A stretch of DNA of 64,000 nt from Svornostia abyssi (GCA_024666565.1 CP088295.1:372001-436000); one strand, 5' to 3'; numbered from the stretch's first letter, positions 44,234 through 53,586 are shown. The notes: generated by a model not told the origin, from the letters alone. Program-made: numbers and translations.

Positions 44234-44992
44234 GTGATGCGCGCGCGCTCACCGGCCGACCCGCCCCTTCGCCGCGTCGGGCACAAGGGCGCCGACCTCA
44301 TCGCCCCCGGGAACACGTTCGCGTCCTTCCAGGCGGCGCTGGCGGCCGACGTCGACATGATCGAGTTCGACGTCCTGCCCGAGCACCTCGACGGCACCGG
44401 GGAGCTGTGGCTGGCCCACGACTACGAGGATGCGCGGTCCCGGACGCCGCACACGCTGGAGGAGGGCCTCGCCCACTTCGCAGACGCCGCGTACGAGGGC
44501 GTCGAGCTCGACGTCGACATGAAGCTGCCCGGTTACGAGCGGCGCGTCCTCGAGGCGCTGCGCCGGCACGACCTGCTCGACCGCACCTTGATCTCGACGA
44601 TGGAGCTCGTGAGCATCGACCGCATCCGGGCGCTGGAGCCGCGCGTGCGAGTGGGGCTGTCCGTGCCGAGGCTCCGCAAGGACCCGATGAAGCAGCCGCA
44701 CACCGCGGTGCTGGCGTTCGGCGCCGCCGCGGTCATCAAGCGGGTCGGGCCGGTGCGCGCCGGCCGGTTGGTGCGCAGCGGGCGGATCGACGCGCTCATG
44801 TCCCACTGGCGGCTCGTGACTCCCGCGCTCGTGCGTGCCGTGCACGGCGCGGGTGGGGAGCTCTACGTGTGGACCGTGGACGAGCAGCCGCGGATCGCGG
44901 CGCTCGAGGCGATGGGCGTGGCCGGCGTGATCACGAACGACCCGCGGCTCTTCGGGCCGCGGCCGGGCGCCCCGCTCCCTACTTCTGGATGA
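44234..44992 (+). CDS. Glycerophosphodiester phosphodiesterase family protein
   Basis: The 252-residue TIM-barrel protein (GTG 44234, or ATG one codon on) has the active-site His H17 in GHKG, E44 and D46 in MIEFDV, and H62 in LAHD. The tail LYVWTVDEQPRIAAL then GVITNDP is typical. It hydrolyses glycerophosphodiesters to glycerol-3-phosphate and an alcohol. No signal peptide is seen, so it is cytoplasmic. Its end overlaps the convergent secreted-protein gene by 14 bp. Confidence 0.9.
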   Translation: MMRARSPADPPLRRVGHKGADLIAPGNTFASFQAALAADVDMIEFDVLPEHLDGTGELWLAHDYEDARSRTPHTLEEGLAHFADAAYEGVELDVDMKLPGYERRVLEALRRHDLLDRTLISTMELVSIDRIRALEPRVRVGLSVPRLRKDPMKQPHTAVLAFGAAAVIKRVGPVRAGRLVRSGRIDALMSHWRLVTPALVRAVHGAGGELYVWTVDEQPRIAALEAMGVAGVITNDPRLFGPRPGAPLPTSG

Positions 44993-45485
44993 GGCACTCC
45001 GCGGCGCTGAAGCCCTTCGGGTCCGCGCCGGCAGATGATTCGTGTCCCGCCTCGGTGCGACGCACCGCGCGGCGGATGACCTTCTGCCCCCGCCGCCACT
45101 CGTAGCTCACGCGGCCGCGCAGCAGGATGTTCCCGGCCGCCGGGGAGAACTCGAACGAGCGGCCGCTCTCGCGCGCGACGAACTTCCCGGATCCCACGGG
45201 CACCCAACCGGAGTCGCCGCCCTTGCGGACCGGCTTCCACTCCTGGTCGCGGGCGACGAAGTACTCCACGCGGAAGCGCATGTACATCTTCACCTTGCTG
45301 CTGCCGGTGCCCGGCATGGACGCGCGCAGGCCGATCGTGTCGGGGTTCTTGACGGTGTCGCAGACGTTCACCGTCGCCCACAGGCGATCGGTCGTGGCGG
45401 CCTGTGCGGGCGCGGCGGCGCCCGCCGCCAGCAGGGCGGAGAAGATGAGCGTGACGAGTGCGCGTGTCGTGCGTAGTGCGGGCAT
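44979..45485 (-). CDS. Small exported protein, function unknown
   Basis: The 168-residue protein has a signal peptide (MPALRTTRALVTLIFS to AQAAT) and a beta-rich mature domain with two Cys about 125 residues apart. It contains GLRASMPGTGSSKVKMYMRF and WVPVGSGKF, a layout seen in small exported actinobacterial proteins that I cannot assign to a family. Its ATG overlaps the sigma-factor gene start on the other strand, so the two promoters must lie inside each other's coding sequence or be very short. Confidence 0.65.
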   Translation of the reverse strand: MPALRTTRALVTLIFSALLAAGAAAPAQAATTDRLWATVNVCDTVKNPDTIGLRASMPGTGSSKVKMYMRFRVEYFVARDQEWKPVRKGGDSGWVPVGSGKFVARESGRSFEFSPAAGNILLRGRVSYEWRRGQKVIRRAVRRTEAGHESSAGADPKGFSAAECLIQK

Positions 45486-46020
45486 GGGCGAGACGGTGAC
45501 GATGGACCTTCCGACTATGGAACCACCTTCCGCGGGCTTCGATGCGCTGTACCGCGCCTGCGTCGGCGATCTCTTCGCCTACGTGCGGACGCTGCTGCGC
45601 GACGACGCGGCCGCGGAAGACGTGACGGCGCTCGCGTTCGAGCGGGCGTACCGGCGACGAGAACGGTACGACGCCGCGAAGGGGACCCAACGCGCGTGGC
45701 TGTTCGGCATCGCGCGCAACGCGGCCCTCGACGAGCTGCGCAAGCGCGGCCGCACGACCGCACTGGAGCACGACGTGCCGGGCGATCCGGCCGTCGATGA
45801 CCCGCTCGTCCACGCCGAGCGGTCGGCGCGCCGCGCGCAGGTGCGCGTCGCGATGGAGCGACTGGGCGCGCGTGATCGCGAGCTCATCGCCCTGAAGTTC
45901 TTCGCCGGCCTGGACAACGCCGAGCTCGCCGAGGTCCTCGGCGTCAGCGAGAGCAACGCCGGCACCAAGCTGCATCGAGCCATGACGAAGCTGAGGAGCG
46001 CGTGCGATGTCACTGCGTAG
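45484..46020 (+). CDS. ECF-type RNA polymerase sigma factor
   Basis: The protein has 178 residues from ATG 45484; ATGs at 45502 and 45517 are alternatives. Region 2 is FDALYRACVGDLFAYVRTLL through AWLFGIARNAALDELRKRGR. Region 4 is MERLGARDRELIALKFFAGL then LAEVLGVSESNAGTKLHRAM, a normal HTH. The following DUF4349 gene starts 14 bp before its stop, so the two are coupled and the partner is probably its membrane-bound anti-sigma factor. The signal sensed is unknown. Confidence 0.88.
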   Translation: MGETVTMDLPTMEPPSAGFDALYRACVGDLFAYVRTLLRDDAAAEDVTALAFERAYRRRERYDAAKGTQRAWLFGIARNAALDELRKRGRTTALEHDVPGDPAVDDPLVHAERSARRAQVRVAMERLGARDRELIALKFFAGLDNAELAEVLGVSESNAGTKLHRAMTKLRSACDVTA

Positions 46021-47215
46021 GAATCGACTGGACGACACCGCCGTGGCCGAGCTCGACGCGCTGGACGCCGCGCTGCGCGGCGAGGCCGTCGCGCCCGAGC
46101 ACGCCGACCTCGCGATGCTCGTCGCCGACGTCCGGGACGTCGCGCCGCAGGCCACGCCCGCGTTCCTGGCCGAGCTCGACGCGCGGGTGCGGGAGGGGTT
46201 CCCGCCCCGGGACGACGCGCCTGCGGCCGCGCCCCGCGCGCCGCGTCCTCGCCGGCGGCTGCTGTTCGGCGGCGGCGCGATCGCCGTGTCCGCCGTGATC
46301 GCCGTGGCGGTCGTGGTGAGCCTCGGCGACGACCAGGCCCCGCTCACGAGCGAGACGGTGGTCAACGAGGCCGCGGCGCCCGCCGCGTCGGCGCCCGCCC
46401 CCTCCACCGCCGGCCGCGCCGGGGCCGCGGCGCCCGAGGCCGCCGCCGACTCGAGTGAGAGCAGCGCCGCCGTGGCGCCCGCGCCCGCCCCCACCGAGGA
46501 CCCGGCGCTGGGCCGTGAGCGCCGCAGCGTCGAACGCAGCGCCACGCTCGACCTCACGGTCCCCGCCGACGAGGTGCAGTCGACCGCGGACGCGGTCGTG
46601 CGCGCCACCGACCGCGTCGGCGGAATCGTGCAGACGTCGTCGATCAACGTCGGCGAGGGCACCCCCGGGGAGGCGCGGTTCGAACTGCGGGTCCCCAGCG
46701 GCAAGCTCGACGAGGCGCTGGCCGCGTACTCGAAGCTCGGCAGCGTCGCGAACCGCACGCAGGACGCACAGGACATCACGAGCGCCGTCGTGAGTGCCGA
46801 GGACCTGCTGTCCGACGCGCGAGCGGAACGACGGGGCCTGCTGCGCGCGCTGGGGCAGGCGGACACGCGCCGCGAGGTCGAGTCGCTCCGTGCCCGCCTG
46901 CGGATCGTGCGGGCCGACATCGCCCGCCGCGAGGCGGCGCTGCGCAGCGTCCGCGCGCGGGCCGATCTCGCCACGGTCGCCGTGACCGTGCGCGGGGACG
47001 GCGACGGGAGCGGCGGGTCGTCCGGAGCGGACGACGAAGGCTGGTCCGTCGGCGACGCCGCTCGTGACGCCGGCCGCCTGCTCGAGGTCGCCGCGGGCGC
47101 GCTGATCGTGGGCTTGGCCGCGGTCCTCCCGCTCCTCGCGCTGGCCCTCGTCGCCGCCGGGACAGCCCGATATGTGGTGCGCCGCCGCCGCGAGCGCGGC
47201 CTCGACGCCACGTGA
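46007..47215 (+). CDS. DUF4349 membrane protein, probable anti-sigma factor
   Basis: The 402-residue protein has a cytoplasmic N-terminus of about 80 residues, a first membrane segment (about 85-103, LLFGGGAIAVSAVIAVAVVV), a long Ala/Pro/Ser linker and a DUF4349 domain (about 165-330). It ends with a second membrane segment (about 355-378) and a basic tail. The DUF4349 part has VERSATLDLTVPADEV, then GGIVQTSSINVG and a coiled-coil helix (LLSDARAERRGLLRALGQ). The N-terminal portion fits the place of a sigma-binding domain, but no zinc motif is seen. Overlap with the ECF sigma gene supports a sigma/anti-sigma pair that reads envelope conditions. Confidence 0.82.
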   Translation: MSLRRNRLDDTAVAELDALDAALRGEAVAPEHADLAMLVADVRDVAPQATPAFLAELDARVREGFPPRDDAPAAAPRAPRPRRRLLFGGGAIAVSAVIAVAVVVSLGDDQAPLTSETVVNEAAAPAASAPAPSTAGRAGAAAPEAAADSSESSAAVAPAPAPTEDPALGRERRSVERSATLDLTVPADEVQSTADAVVRATDRVGGIVQTSSINVGEGTPGEARFELRVPSGKLDEALAAYSKLGSVANRTQDAQDITSAVVSAEDLLSDARAERRGLLRALGQADTRREVESLRARLRIVRADIARREAALRSVRARADLATVAVTVRGDGDGSGGSSGADDEGWSVGDAARDAGRLLEVAAGALIVGLAAVLPLLALALVAAGTARYVVRRRRERGLDAT

Positions 47216-47233
47216 CGCCTGCCACGTACACCG

Positions 47234-47262
47234 CACGACCCCGCCTTCGCCGCGGGGTCGTG
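47234..47262 (+). terminator. Rho-independent-type hairpin after the DUF4349 gene
   Basis: Perfect 11-bp arms CACGACCCCGC (47234-47244) and GCGGGGTCGTG (47252-47262) surround a 7-nt loop. No clear T-run follows, as is common in very G+C-rich genomes. It separates the sigma/anti-sigma pair from the Crp-like gene. Confidence 0.75.
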
Positions 47263-47277
47263 TGGTATTCCTGACGC

Positions 47278-47979
47278 ATGTCCACCGCCGAGGACGCGGT
47301 GCAGCTACTGGCACGGGTGCCGGTCTTCGAGACCCTGGGGAGTGATGATCTCGCCCGGGTCGCGGCGGTCGCCGTCCCGCGCCGGTTCGCCGCCGACCAG
47401 ATCATCTTCCGCGAGGGAGACGCCAGCGACACGTGCTACATCGTGCGGTCCGGCCATGCCCGCGCCGTGCGCGAGCACGCCGACGGGCGCACGATCACGC
47501 TCGCCCACTTCGGTCCCGGGGACTTCTTCGGCGAGCTGGCGATGTTCGACTCCGAGCGGCGATCGGCCACGCTGGAGTCACTCGACCAGCTCGAGGCCGT
47601 CGCGATCACCGGTGACGACATGCGCCGGCTGCTGCGCGAGCACCCGGACATCTCGATGAAGCTCGTCATGGCGCTGGGCCGCCGCCTGCGTGAGGCCAAC
47701 GAGCGCCTGTCGCGCCAGTCCTTCCAGACCGTGCAGAGCCGCGTCGCGACGGTGCTGAGCCAGCTCGTCACCCGCGCGCGTGACGAAACGCCGACGAACG
47801 GCGACGAAGGCGACGTCCTGCTCGTCATCACGCAGTCGGACATCGCCCAGCTCGCCGGCTCCTCGCGTGAGTCCGCCAGCCGGTTCCTCGCGGTCCTCGA
47901 GCGCGCGGGCGTCGTGACGCAGGGCCGCGGCAAGATCACGGTCCACGACCCGGCGGCGCTGCAGCGCTACGTCTACTGA
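47278..47979 (+). CDS. Crp/Fnr-family transcriptional regulator
   Basis: The 233-residue protein has a cyclic-nucleotide-binding domain (residues about 8-125: IIFREGDASDTCYIVRSGHA, then GDFFGELAMFD and RRSATLESL). A dimer helix and a Crp-type winged HTH follow (about 175-225: QSDIAQLAGSSRESASRFLA, then GRGKITVHD). No Fe-S Cys motif is seen, so it is Crp-like rather than Fnr-like. The ATG at 47278 is just after a terminator hairpin. The next gene starts 4 nt after its stop. Confidence 0.92.
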   Translation: MSTAEDAVQLLARVPVFETLGSDDLARVAAVAVPRRFAADQIIFREGDASDTCYIVRSGHARAVREHADGRTITLAHFGPGDFFGELAMFDSERRSATLESLDQLEAVAITGDDMRRLLREHPDISMKLVMALGRRLREANERLSRQSFQTVQSRVATVLSQLVTRARDETPTNGDEGDVLLVITQSDIAQLAGSSRESASRFLAVLERAGVVTQGRGKITVHDPAALQRYVY

Positions 47980-47983
47980 CCCC

Positions 47984-48412
47984 GTGGCGCTGAGCGAGTT
48001 CAGCGCCGGGGGCGTCGTGATCAACGACCGCGGCGAGGCCATCGTCATCGTGCCCACGCGGCGCGCCGCCGACGGCTCTGCGGTGCTCGCACTGCCGAAG
48101 GGCCACCCCGACGGGGACGAGTCCCCGGCCGACGCCGCGCTGCGCGAGGTCCGCGAGGAGACCGGCGTCGACGCAGAGGTCGTCGAGCAACTCGGCGAGG
48201 TCAAGTACTGGTACCAGCGTGACGGCCAGCGGGTCGCGAAGATCGTCGCGTTCTTCCTGCTGCGCTACGTCTCGGGCTCCCTCGAGGACCACGACCACGA
48301 GGTCGAAGAAGCCCGGTGGATGCCCCTCGAGGACGCGGCCCGCGAGCTGAGCTACGCCGGCGAACGGGACATGGCGGCGAGGGCGGCGGCGCGAGGCCGC
48401 TCCGACCGATAA
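47984..48412 (+). CDS. NUDIX hydrolase
   Basis: The 142-residue protein starts at GTG 47984 (MALSEFSAGGVVINDRGEAI). The NUDIX box runs from GHPDGDESPADAALREVREE to TGV, complete with the REVREE metal-binding core. FSAGGVV at the start is common among ADP-ribose or (di)nucleoside polyphosphate hydrolases, but the substrate cannot be fixed. It is 4 nt behind the Crp-like regulator and 14 nt ahead of the ASCH gene, so the three are probably one transcript. Confidence 0.88.
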   Translation: MALSEFSAGGVVINDRGEAIVIVPTRRAADGSAVLALPKGHPDGDESPADAALREVREETGVDAEVVEQLGEVKYWYQRDGQRVAKIVAFFLLRYVSGSLEDHDHEVEEARWMPLEDAARELSYAGERDMAARAAARGRSDR

Positions 48413-48426
48413 CCTCCACGCGCCCC

Positions 48427-48825
48427 ATGCAGGTTCTCAACTTCTACTCCACGATCTTCGCCGACCAGCTGAAGCGCGGCCGCAAGACTGCGACGATCCG
48501 CCTCGGCGACAAGTCCCACAAGTACCGCAAGAATCAGGCGGTCATGGTGACGGTCGGCTACCAGCACTCGCCCCGCGAGAAGATCTTCGACGCGGTCATC
48601 GACCAGGTCGAGGTCAAGCGCGTCAAGGAGCTCTCGCCGCGCGACGTCGAGCACGACAACCCGGAGTTCCGCCGCGTCGAGGAGATGGTCCACTTCCTCG
48701 AGCAGATCTACGGCAAGCCGGTGAGCATGGACGACACGGTCACGGTGGTCCGGTTCAGCCAGATCATCGAGAACCCGCCGGAGGTCACGGACCGTCTCCG
48801 TGGCATCGGCGGGGCGCAGAACTAG
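48427..48825 (+). CDS. ASCH-domain (PUA-like) RNA-binding protein
   Basis: The protein has 132 residues from ATG 48427 (MQVLNFYSTIFADQLKRGRK). The start FYSTIFADQLKRGRKTATIR with the GRKT loop is the mark of ASCH domains, a PUA-related fold that binds RNA or modified nucleosides. YRKNQAVMVTVG and the C-terminal VRFSQI complete the barrel. Some ASCH proteins hydrolyse modified cytidine; that activity is not predictable here. It is cytoplasmic and ends in a bidirectional hairpin. Confidence 0.82.
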   Translation: MQVLNFYSTIFADQLKRGRKTATIRLGDKSHKYRKNQAVMVTVGYQHSPREKIFDAVIDQVEVKRVKELSPRDVEHDNPEFRRVEEMVHFLEQIYGKPVSMDDTVTVVRFSQIIENPPEVTDRLRGIGGAQN

Positions 48826-48856
48826 CCGCATCCTCGCCTGACGGCTCGGATGCGGC
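48825..48856. terminator. Bidirectional hairpin between ASCH and DUF2283-like genes
   Basis: The arms GCCGCATCC (48825-48833) and GGATGCGGC (48848-48856) are perfect complements. An inner GCC/GGC pair can lengthen the stem. It sits between two convergent genes and could serve both strands. Confidence 0.7.
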
Positions 48857-48859
48857 CGG

Positions 48860-49084
48860 TCAGCGGCCGCGAAACAGCTTGTGCGCGACGACCTCGGCCG
48901 TCGAGAACTCCAGCCCGAGAGGGACGCCACGCTTGTCGACGTCGGCGACGATCGTGTCGCCGTCGAAGATCACGCAGCTGTGGAAGCGTCGCCCGGCCCG
49001 CTTGCGGATCAGGGCGAGGTAGGAGTAGCCGCCGTCTCCGGGCGTGAACCGCGCTCGGTCGCGGTAGTCCCTTGCCACGCGCAC
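48860..49084 (-). CDS. Small DUF2283-like protein
   Basis: The 74-residue cytoplasmic protein has the pattern GYSYLALIRKRA, about 15 residues, TIVADVDKRGVPLGLEFSTA, close to the 'xxYIRL ... VxxDxDxxGxxVGIEI' layout of DUF2283. The same layout ends the candidate Rhs immunity protein at 3551-4024. DUF2283 genes are often found beside DUF4258 genes (my recollection), and are predicted antitoxins. No toxin gene is adjacent here, so it could be an orphan antitoxin, a spare immunity gene or something unrelated. The start is GTG or ATG near 49084; it is short and could be trimmed. Confidence 0.6.
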   Translation of the reverse strand: MRVARDYRDRARFTPGDGGYSYLALIRKRAGRRFHSCVIFDGDTIVADVDKRGVPLGLEFSTAEVVAHKLFRGR

Positions 49085-49153
49085 ATCGTGCCACCGCCGG
49101 CATCGGGGCGGGAAGCGGGGACTCCAGTACCCGCTTGCCGACCCGATGCGGGA

Positions 49154-49882
49154 TCAGGCGTCGATCGCCACCGTCACCCGGCCAGTGAACCCGCTGCTCA
49201 GCGAGCTTCCGCGCCGCGTCAGTGCCACCACCGAGCCCGAGCCCTTCTCCGCGTAGATGCTGTCCCCGGAGTTCCGCGTACGAGTCCCGGACTTCTTGTA
49301 GCCCGACAGCTGCATGACCTTGTCCGAGGTCGCGTCCCGGAAGAACAGCTGGCCGGTGTGGGCCACCGACCCGCCCGAGTACGTCGCGCTGCTGACCCGG
49401 CCGCCCACGTGGCACTTCAGGTGGATGTGGATCGCCCGGCCCGGGTACCAGCCGGGGTAGATGGTCCGGAACGCGGCCACGCCGTCCTCGCCGGAGACCT
49501 GCAGGCCACGGAGGTAGGTCTTGCCTGCGGTGCCCTCCGCGGAGAACCCCGAGTACGTGCCGCCCGCGTCAGCGTGCCAGATCTCCACCGCGACGTCATC
49601 CATCGCCTTGCAGGTCGAGCTCTCGATGACCTTCACGCGCAGATCCAGCCGGATCCCGGACTTGCCCTCCGTGATGTTCTTGCGGACCTTCAGGAGGTCG
49701 AGGTAGTACGGGCCCTCGGTCAGCTCAGGGGTCAACGAGCACGCCGTCGCGGGGAACGCCTCCTCGACCGGCGCCACCGGGTTCGCCGCCAGCCCGAGGC
49801 CGGGGATCGCAAGGCCGCCCGCACCCAGGCGGCGTAGCGCGGTGCGGCGCGTCATGCCGCCGGGCTGGTCGGGTGAGGACAT
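49154..49882 (-). CDS. Tat-exported intradiol dioxygenase-like protein
   Basis: The ATG at 49882 is 8 nt after AAGGAG; the ATG at 49888 is only 2 nt away and less likely. The protein has a twin-arginine signal (MTRRTALRRLGAGGLAIPG) and an intradiol-dioxygenase beta sandwich. Probable Fe ligands are Tyr in EGPYYLD, Tyr in YPGWYPG and the two His in GRAIHIHLK. Exported members of this family are common in actinobacteria and may act on aromatic compounds or lack activity. VAVEIWHADAGGTYSG is the family core. The C-terminal region (GFTGRVTVAIDA) is extra. Confidence 0.85.
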   Translation of the reverse strand: MSSPDQPGGMTRRTALRRLGAGGLAIPGLGLAANPVAPVEEAFPATACSLTPELTEGPYYLDLLKVRKNITEGKSGIRLDLRVKVIESSTCKAMDDVAVEIWHADAGGTYSGFSAEGTAGKTYLRGLQVSGEDGVAAFRTIYPGWYPGRAIHIHLKCHVGGRVSSATYSGGSVAHTGQLFFRDATSDKVMQLSGYKKSGTRTRNSGDSIYAEKGSGSVVALTRRGSSLSSGFTGRVTVAIDA

Positions 49883-50064
49883 CGTCATCGCTCCTTCGTC
49901 GTGGTCGGGGCACCATCGACGGTGCAGATGGGTGCCGCGCGAGGAGTTCCTGAGAGCCCGCTTGGAGCGCGATCACCTCTCAGGGAACCCTCGGCAGCGG
50001 CTGAGCGGCGCCCCACGACCATCCTGCACCTTCCCTGCTGTTCCCACCCCCAGCAGGAGGTCCC

Positions 50065-50449
50065 ATGAAGATCCGCCACCGTGCTCTCGCCGCGCTTGCG
50101 GCGGCCGGCGTGCTCGCCGCCCGGCGCCGCCGGCTGCGGCAGCAGCGACGACACCCAGACCACCGCCAACGCCGGAACCCCGGCCGCGGCCGCCGCCGGC
50201 CAGGGCGCTCCACCCCAGGGCGGCGCGCCCGACCTCAGCACGCTCGCGAGCGCGCTCGGGGTCACCGAGGCGCAGCTCCAGAGCGCCATGGAGTCGACGC
50301 GCCCGTCTGACCCGTCCTCCGGTCCGCCCGCCCAGGGCGACATGGCAGCGGAGCTCGCCGAGGCGCTGGGGCTCGACGCCGACAAGGTGCAGGAGGCCCT
50401 GAGCGCGACCATGCCGACGCCGCCCACCGCCGACGCCACAACCTCCTGA
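50065..50449 (+). CDS. Putative lipoprotein (frameshift near 50115)
   Basis: ATG 50065 starts a signal (MKIRHRALAALAAAGVLA) that runs into an Arg-rich frame. Shifting by one base around 50112-50122 joins it to PGAAGCGSSDD, a proper lipobox, and then to a small Gln/Asp-rich domain to 50449 (LSTLASALGVTEAQLQSAME, LGLDADKVQEAL). The two repeated helix units (ALGVTEAQL and ALGLDADKV) are typical of small exported helical proteins in this phylum. As written, neither frame gives a good protein; an assembly indel is likely. The function is unknown. Confidence 0.65.
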
Positions 50450-50460
50450 CTTCCGTGCCC

Positions 50461-50487
50461 GCCCGCCCGGCGATTTGTCGGGCGGGC
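50461..50487 (+). terminator. Hairpin terminator after the lipoprotein gene
   Basis: Perfect 9-bp arms GCCCGCCCG (50461-50469) and CGGGCGGGC (50479-50487) surround a 9-nt AT-richer loop. It lies 11 bp after the lipoprotein stop codon, at 50461. Confidence 0.72.
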
Positions 50488-50515
50488 GCCCAGGATGCTT
50501 CAGAATGAGGGGCCG

Positions 50516-51118
50516 ATGGCCGACTTCCGGGACATGCGCGGATCCCCCGAGCCCGAGCCCGAACGCGTCGAGCTGGAGATCGAGGGGCTGGGCACCCTCG
50601 GTGGCCGGGTCGACGGCATCGAGGGCGGCTTTGCCTCGATCGTCCTCGACGGCGACCTCTCCGGTTGGTCGCTGCACGGCCACGACGCCCGTCTCATCCA
50701 CATGGCGAGCGGGCTGAAGCTCGAAGGCACGCTGCGTGCCGCAGGCGATCAGCGCAAGGTCGAACTCGTCGTCCACGAGCCCCACCGCCGCTCGTGGACC
50801 CGCGCCGACGCGCGCCTGGCCACCCTGCTCGTCCCCGACGAGCTCGGCATGCTGTGGCGCGCCGAGACGCGGAACGTCGCCGCGGGCGGCATGCTCGTCG
50901 CCGGCGCGTCGGAGCTCCAGCAGGACCAGTCGCTGCACATCTACGTGCATCTCGAGGACGGCGACGTCGACGCCCGCGGCCGCGTGGTTCGCGTCGACAG
51001 CCCCGACGTCCACGCCGTCGCCTTTGAGGCGATCTCCGGCCCGGACCGCCTGCGGATCCACCGCGAGGTGCTTCGCGCGCGGATCGCCGAGCTCAAGGAC
51101 GAAGATCCCTCCACGTAG
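50516..51118 (+). CDS. PilZ-domain protein
   Basis: From ATG 50516 (MADFRDMRGSPEPEPERVEL) the protein has 200 residues. The C-terminal half is PilZ-like: RRSWTRADAR stands for the RxxxR c-di-GMP motif and NVAAGGMLV for the (D/N)xSxxG motif, with Ala in place of Ser. PilZ domains bind c-di-GMP and change the activity of motility or envelope proteins; a weakened motif may mean altered binding. The N-terminal 85 residues are a second beta domain (VELEIEGLGTLGGRVDGI) like a YcgR-N/PilZN module. GAGG lies just upstream. The perfect hairpin after the stop ends the transcript. Confidence 0.75.
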   Translation: MADFRDMRGSPEPEPERVELEIEGLGTLGGRVDGIEGGFASIVLDGDLSGWSLHGHDARLIHMASGLKLEGTLRAAGDQRKVELVVHEPHRRSWTRADARLATLLVPDELGMLWRAETRNVAAGGMLVAGASELQQDQSLHIYVHLEDGDVDARGRVVRVDSPDVHAVAFEAISGPDRLRIHREVLRARIAELKDEDPST

Positions 51119-51120
51119 GG

Positions 51121-51145
51121 GATCTCAGTCTGTGTGACTGAGATC
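51121..51145 (+). terminator. Perfect hairpin after the PilZ gene
   Basis: GATCTCAGTC (51121-51130) and GACTGAGATC (51136-51145) are exact reverse complements with a 5-nt loop. It starts 2 bp after the PilZ stop and ends 8 bp before the first CIRCE element, so it insulates groES from read-through. Confidence 0.75.
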
Positions 51146-51153
51146 ACCGCCGT

Positions 51154-51180
51154 TCGGCACTCTTTTCGTCCGAGTGCCAA
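51154..51180 (+). promoter_or_regulatory. CIRCE element 1 upstream of groES
   Basis: TCGGCACTC-N9-GAGTGCCAA matches the CIRCE consensus TTAGCACTC-N9-GAGTGCTAA at all core positions. The GGCACTC/GAGTGCC arms are perfect. It lies 9 bp upstream of the -35 box. HrcA is the known CIRCE repressor; hrcA is not in the window. Confidence 0.85.
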
Positions 51181-51189
51181 CGAAATGGG

Positions 51190-51217
51190 TTGACGGCCGC
51201 TTCGCGTCCGCTATCGT
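51190..51217 (+). promoter_or_regulatory. Likely groESL promoter
   Basis: TTGACG (51190-51195) and TATCGT (51212-51217) are 16 bp apart, a good SigA-type match, and lie between the two CIRCE elements. The second CIRCE would start about 15 bp after the -10 box, inside the early transcript. Confidence 0.7.
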
Positions 51218-51231
51218 GGCGCAGCAACGGA

Positions 51232-51260
51232 GCTGGCACTCTCCCTCTAGGAGTGCCAGC
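51232..51260 (+). promoter_or_regulatory. CIRCE element 2, in the groES 5' leader
   Basis: GCTGGCACTC-N9-GAGTGCCAGC is a perfect inverted repeat (10-bp arms, 9-nt spacer TCCCTCTAG) matching CIRCE. It lies downstream of the promoter and 35 bp before the groES ATG, where bound HrcA blocks transcription. Dual CIRCE sites upstream of groES are known in actinobacteria. Confidence 0.92.
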
Positions 51261-51295
51261 CTGGGTCCCCAACACCCCGTTTCGGAGGTACCTGC

Positions 51296-51595
51296 ATGGC
51301 CACGAAGCTCAAGCCGATCGGCGATCGCCTGATCGTGCGCGCGATCGATGAGGAAGAGACGACTGCCTCGGGCATTCTGCTTCCCGACACCGCCAAGGAG
51401 AAGCCCCAGAAGGGCGAGGTCATCGCCGTCGGCGACGGCCGCTTCGACGAGGACGGCGACAAGCGCATTCCGCTCGACGTCAGCAAGGGCGACACCGTCC
51501 TGTACAGCAAGTACGGCGGCACGGAGATCAAGGTCGACGGCGAGGACCTCCTGGTCCTCCGCGAGTCGGACGTCCTGGCGAAGATCGAGTCCTAG
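51296..51595 (+). CDS. groES: Co-chaperonin GroES
   Basis: The 99-residue protein ([20 protein letters not shown]) forms the heptameric lid of the GroEL folding chamber. The mobile loop ([20 protein letters not shown]) and the roof beta hairpin ([13 protein letters not shown]) are intact. GGAGG lies 8 nt before the ATG. It is regulated by the promoter and two CIRCE sites just upstream and is followed 15 bp later by groEL. This is a normal housekeeping copy. Confidence 0.97.
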   Translation: MATKLKPIGDRLIVRAIDEEETTASGILLPDTAKEKPQKGEVIAVGDGRFDEDGDKRIPLDVSKGDTVLYSKYGGTEIKVDGEDLLVLRESDVLAKIES

Positions 51596-53242
<1,647 letters not shown>

Positions 53243-53267
53243 GGAGCGCCCTGCGCTTCAGTTGTTC

Positions 53268-53293
53268 CAGCGGCCCGCTTCAGCGGGCCGCTG
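53268..53293 (+). terminator. Hairpin terminator after groEL
   Basis: CAGCGGCCCGC (53268-53278) and GCGGGCCGCTG (53283-53293) are an exact 11-bp stem with the stable TTCA tetraloop. TCGTTCC follows. Confidence 0.85.
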
Positions 53294-53324
53294 TCGTTCC
53301 CGGGCCACCTGCCAGGATGCGGGC

Positions 53325-53582
53325 ATGGACGAGCCTGAGAAGTACGAGCTGTTCCTCCGCGTCGCCGACGGCGAGGAGGAGTGCCTCTACCTCATCGAGC
53401 ACTGGTTCGCCGAGCAGCCGGACGCGACGACGATCACGTCGCTGTTCGCCGACGCGAAGTACACGTTCGCCACGCTGTACCCGGACGTCGAGGCTGAGGA
53501 CTTCTCGGTCGAGGTGCGGCGGCTGCGGCCGATCCAGGTGCGCGGTCCGGAGTTCCCCGAGCGGATGGGCGATCCGACGTAG
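53325..53582 (+). CDS. Small acidic hypothetical protein
   Basis: From ATG 53325 (MDEPEKYELFLRVADGEEEC) the protein has 85 residues, strongly acidic, without signal peptide or membrane segment. YLIEHWFAEQPDATTITSLF and FATLYPDVEAEDFS suggest a compact helical/strand fold, with no family recognised. The open frame reaches back to 53262 but starts within the groEL terminator, so the later start is chosen. It converges on the SDR gene, 4 bp away. Confidence 0.6.
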   Translation: MDEPEKYELFLRVADGEEECLYLIEHWFAEQPDATTITSLFADAKYTFATLYPDVEAEDFSVEVRRLRPIQVRGPEFPERMGDPT

Positions 53583-53586
53583 GGCT

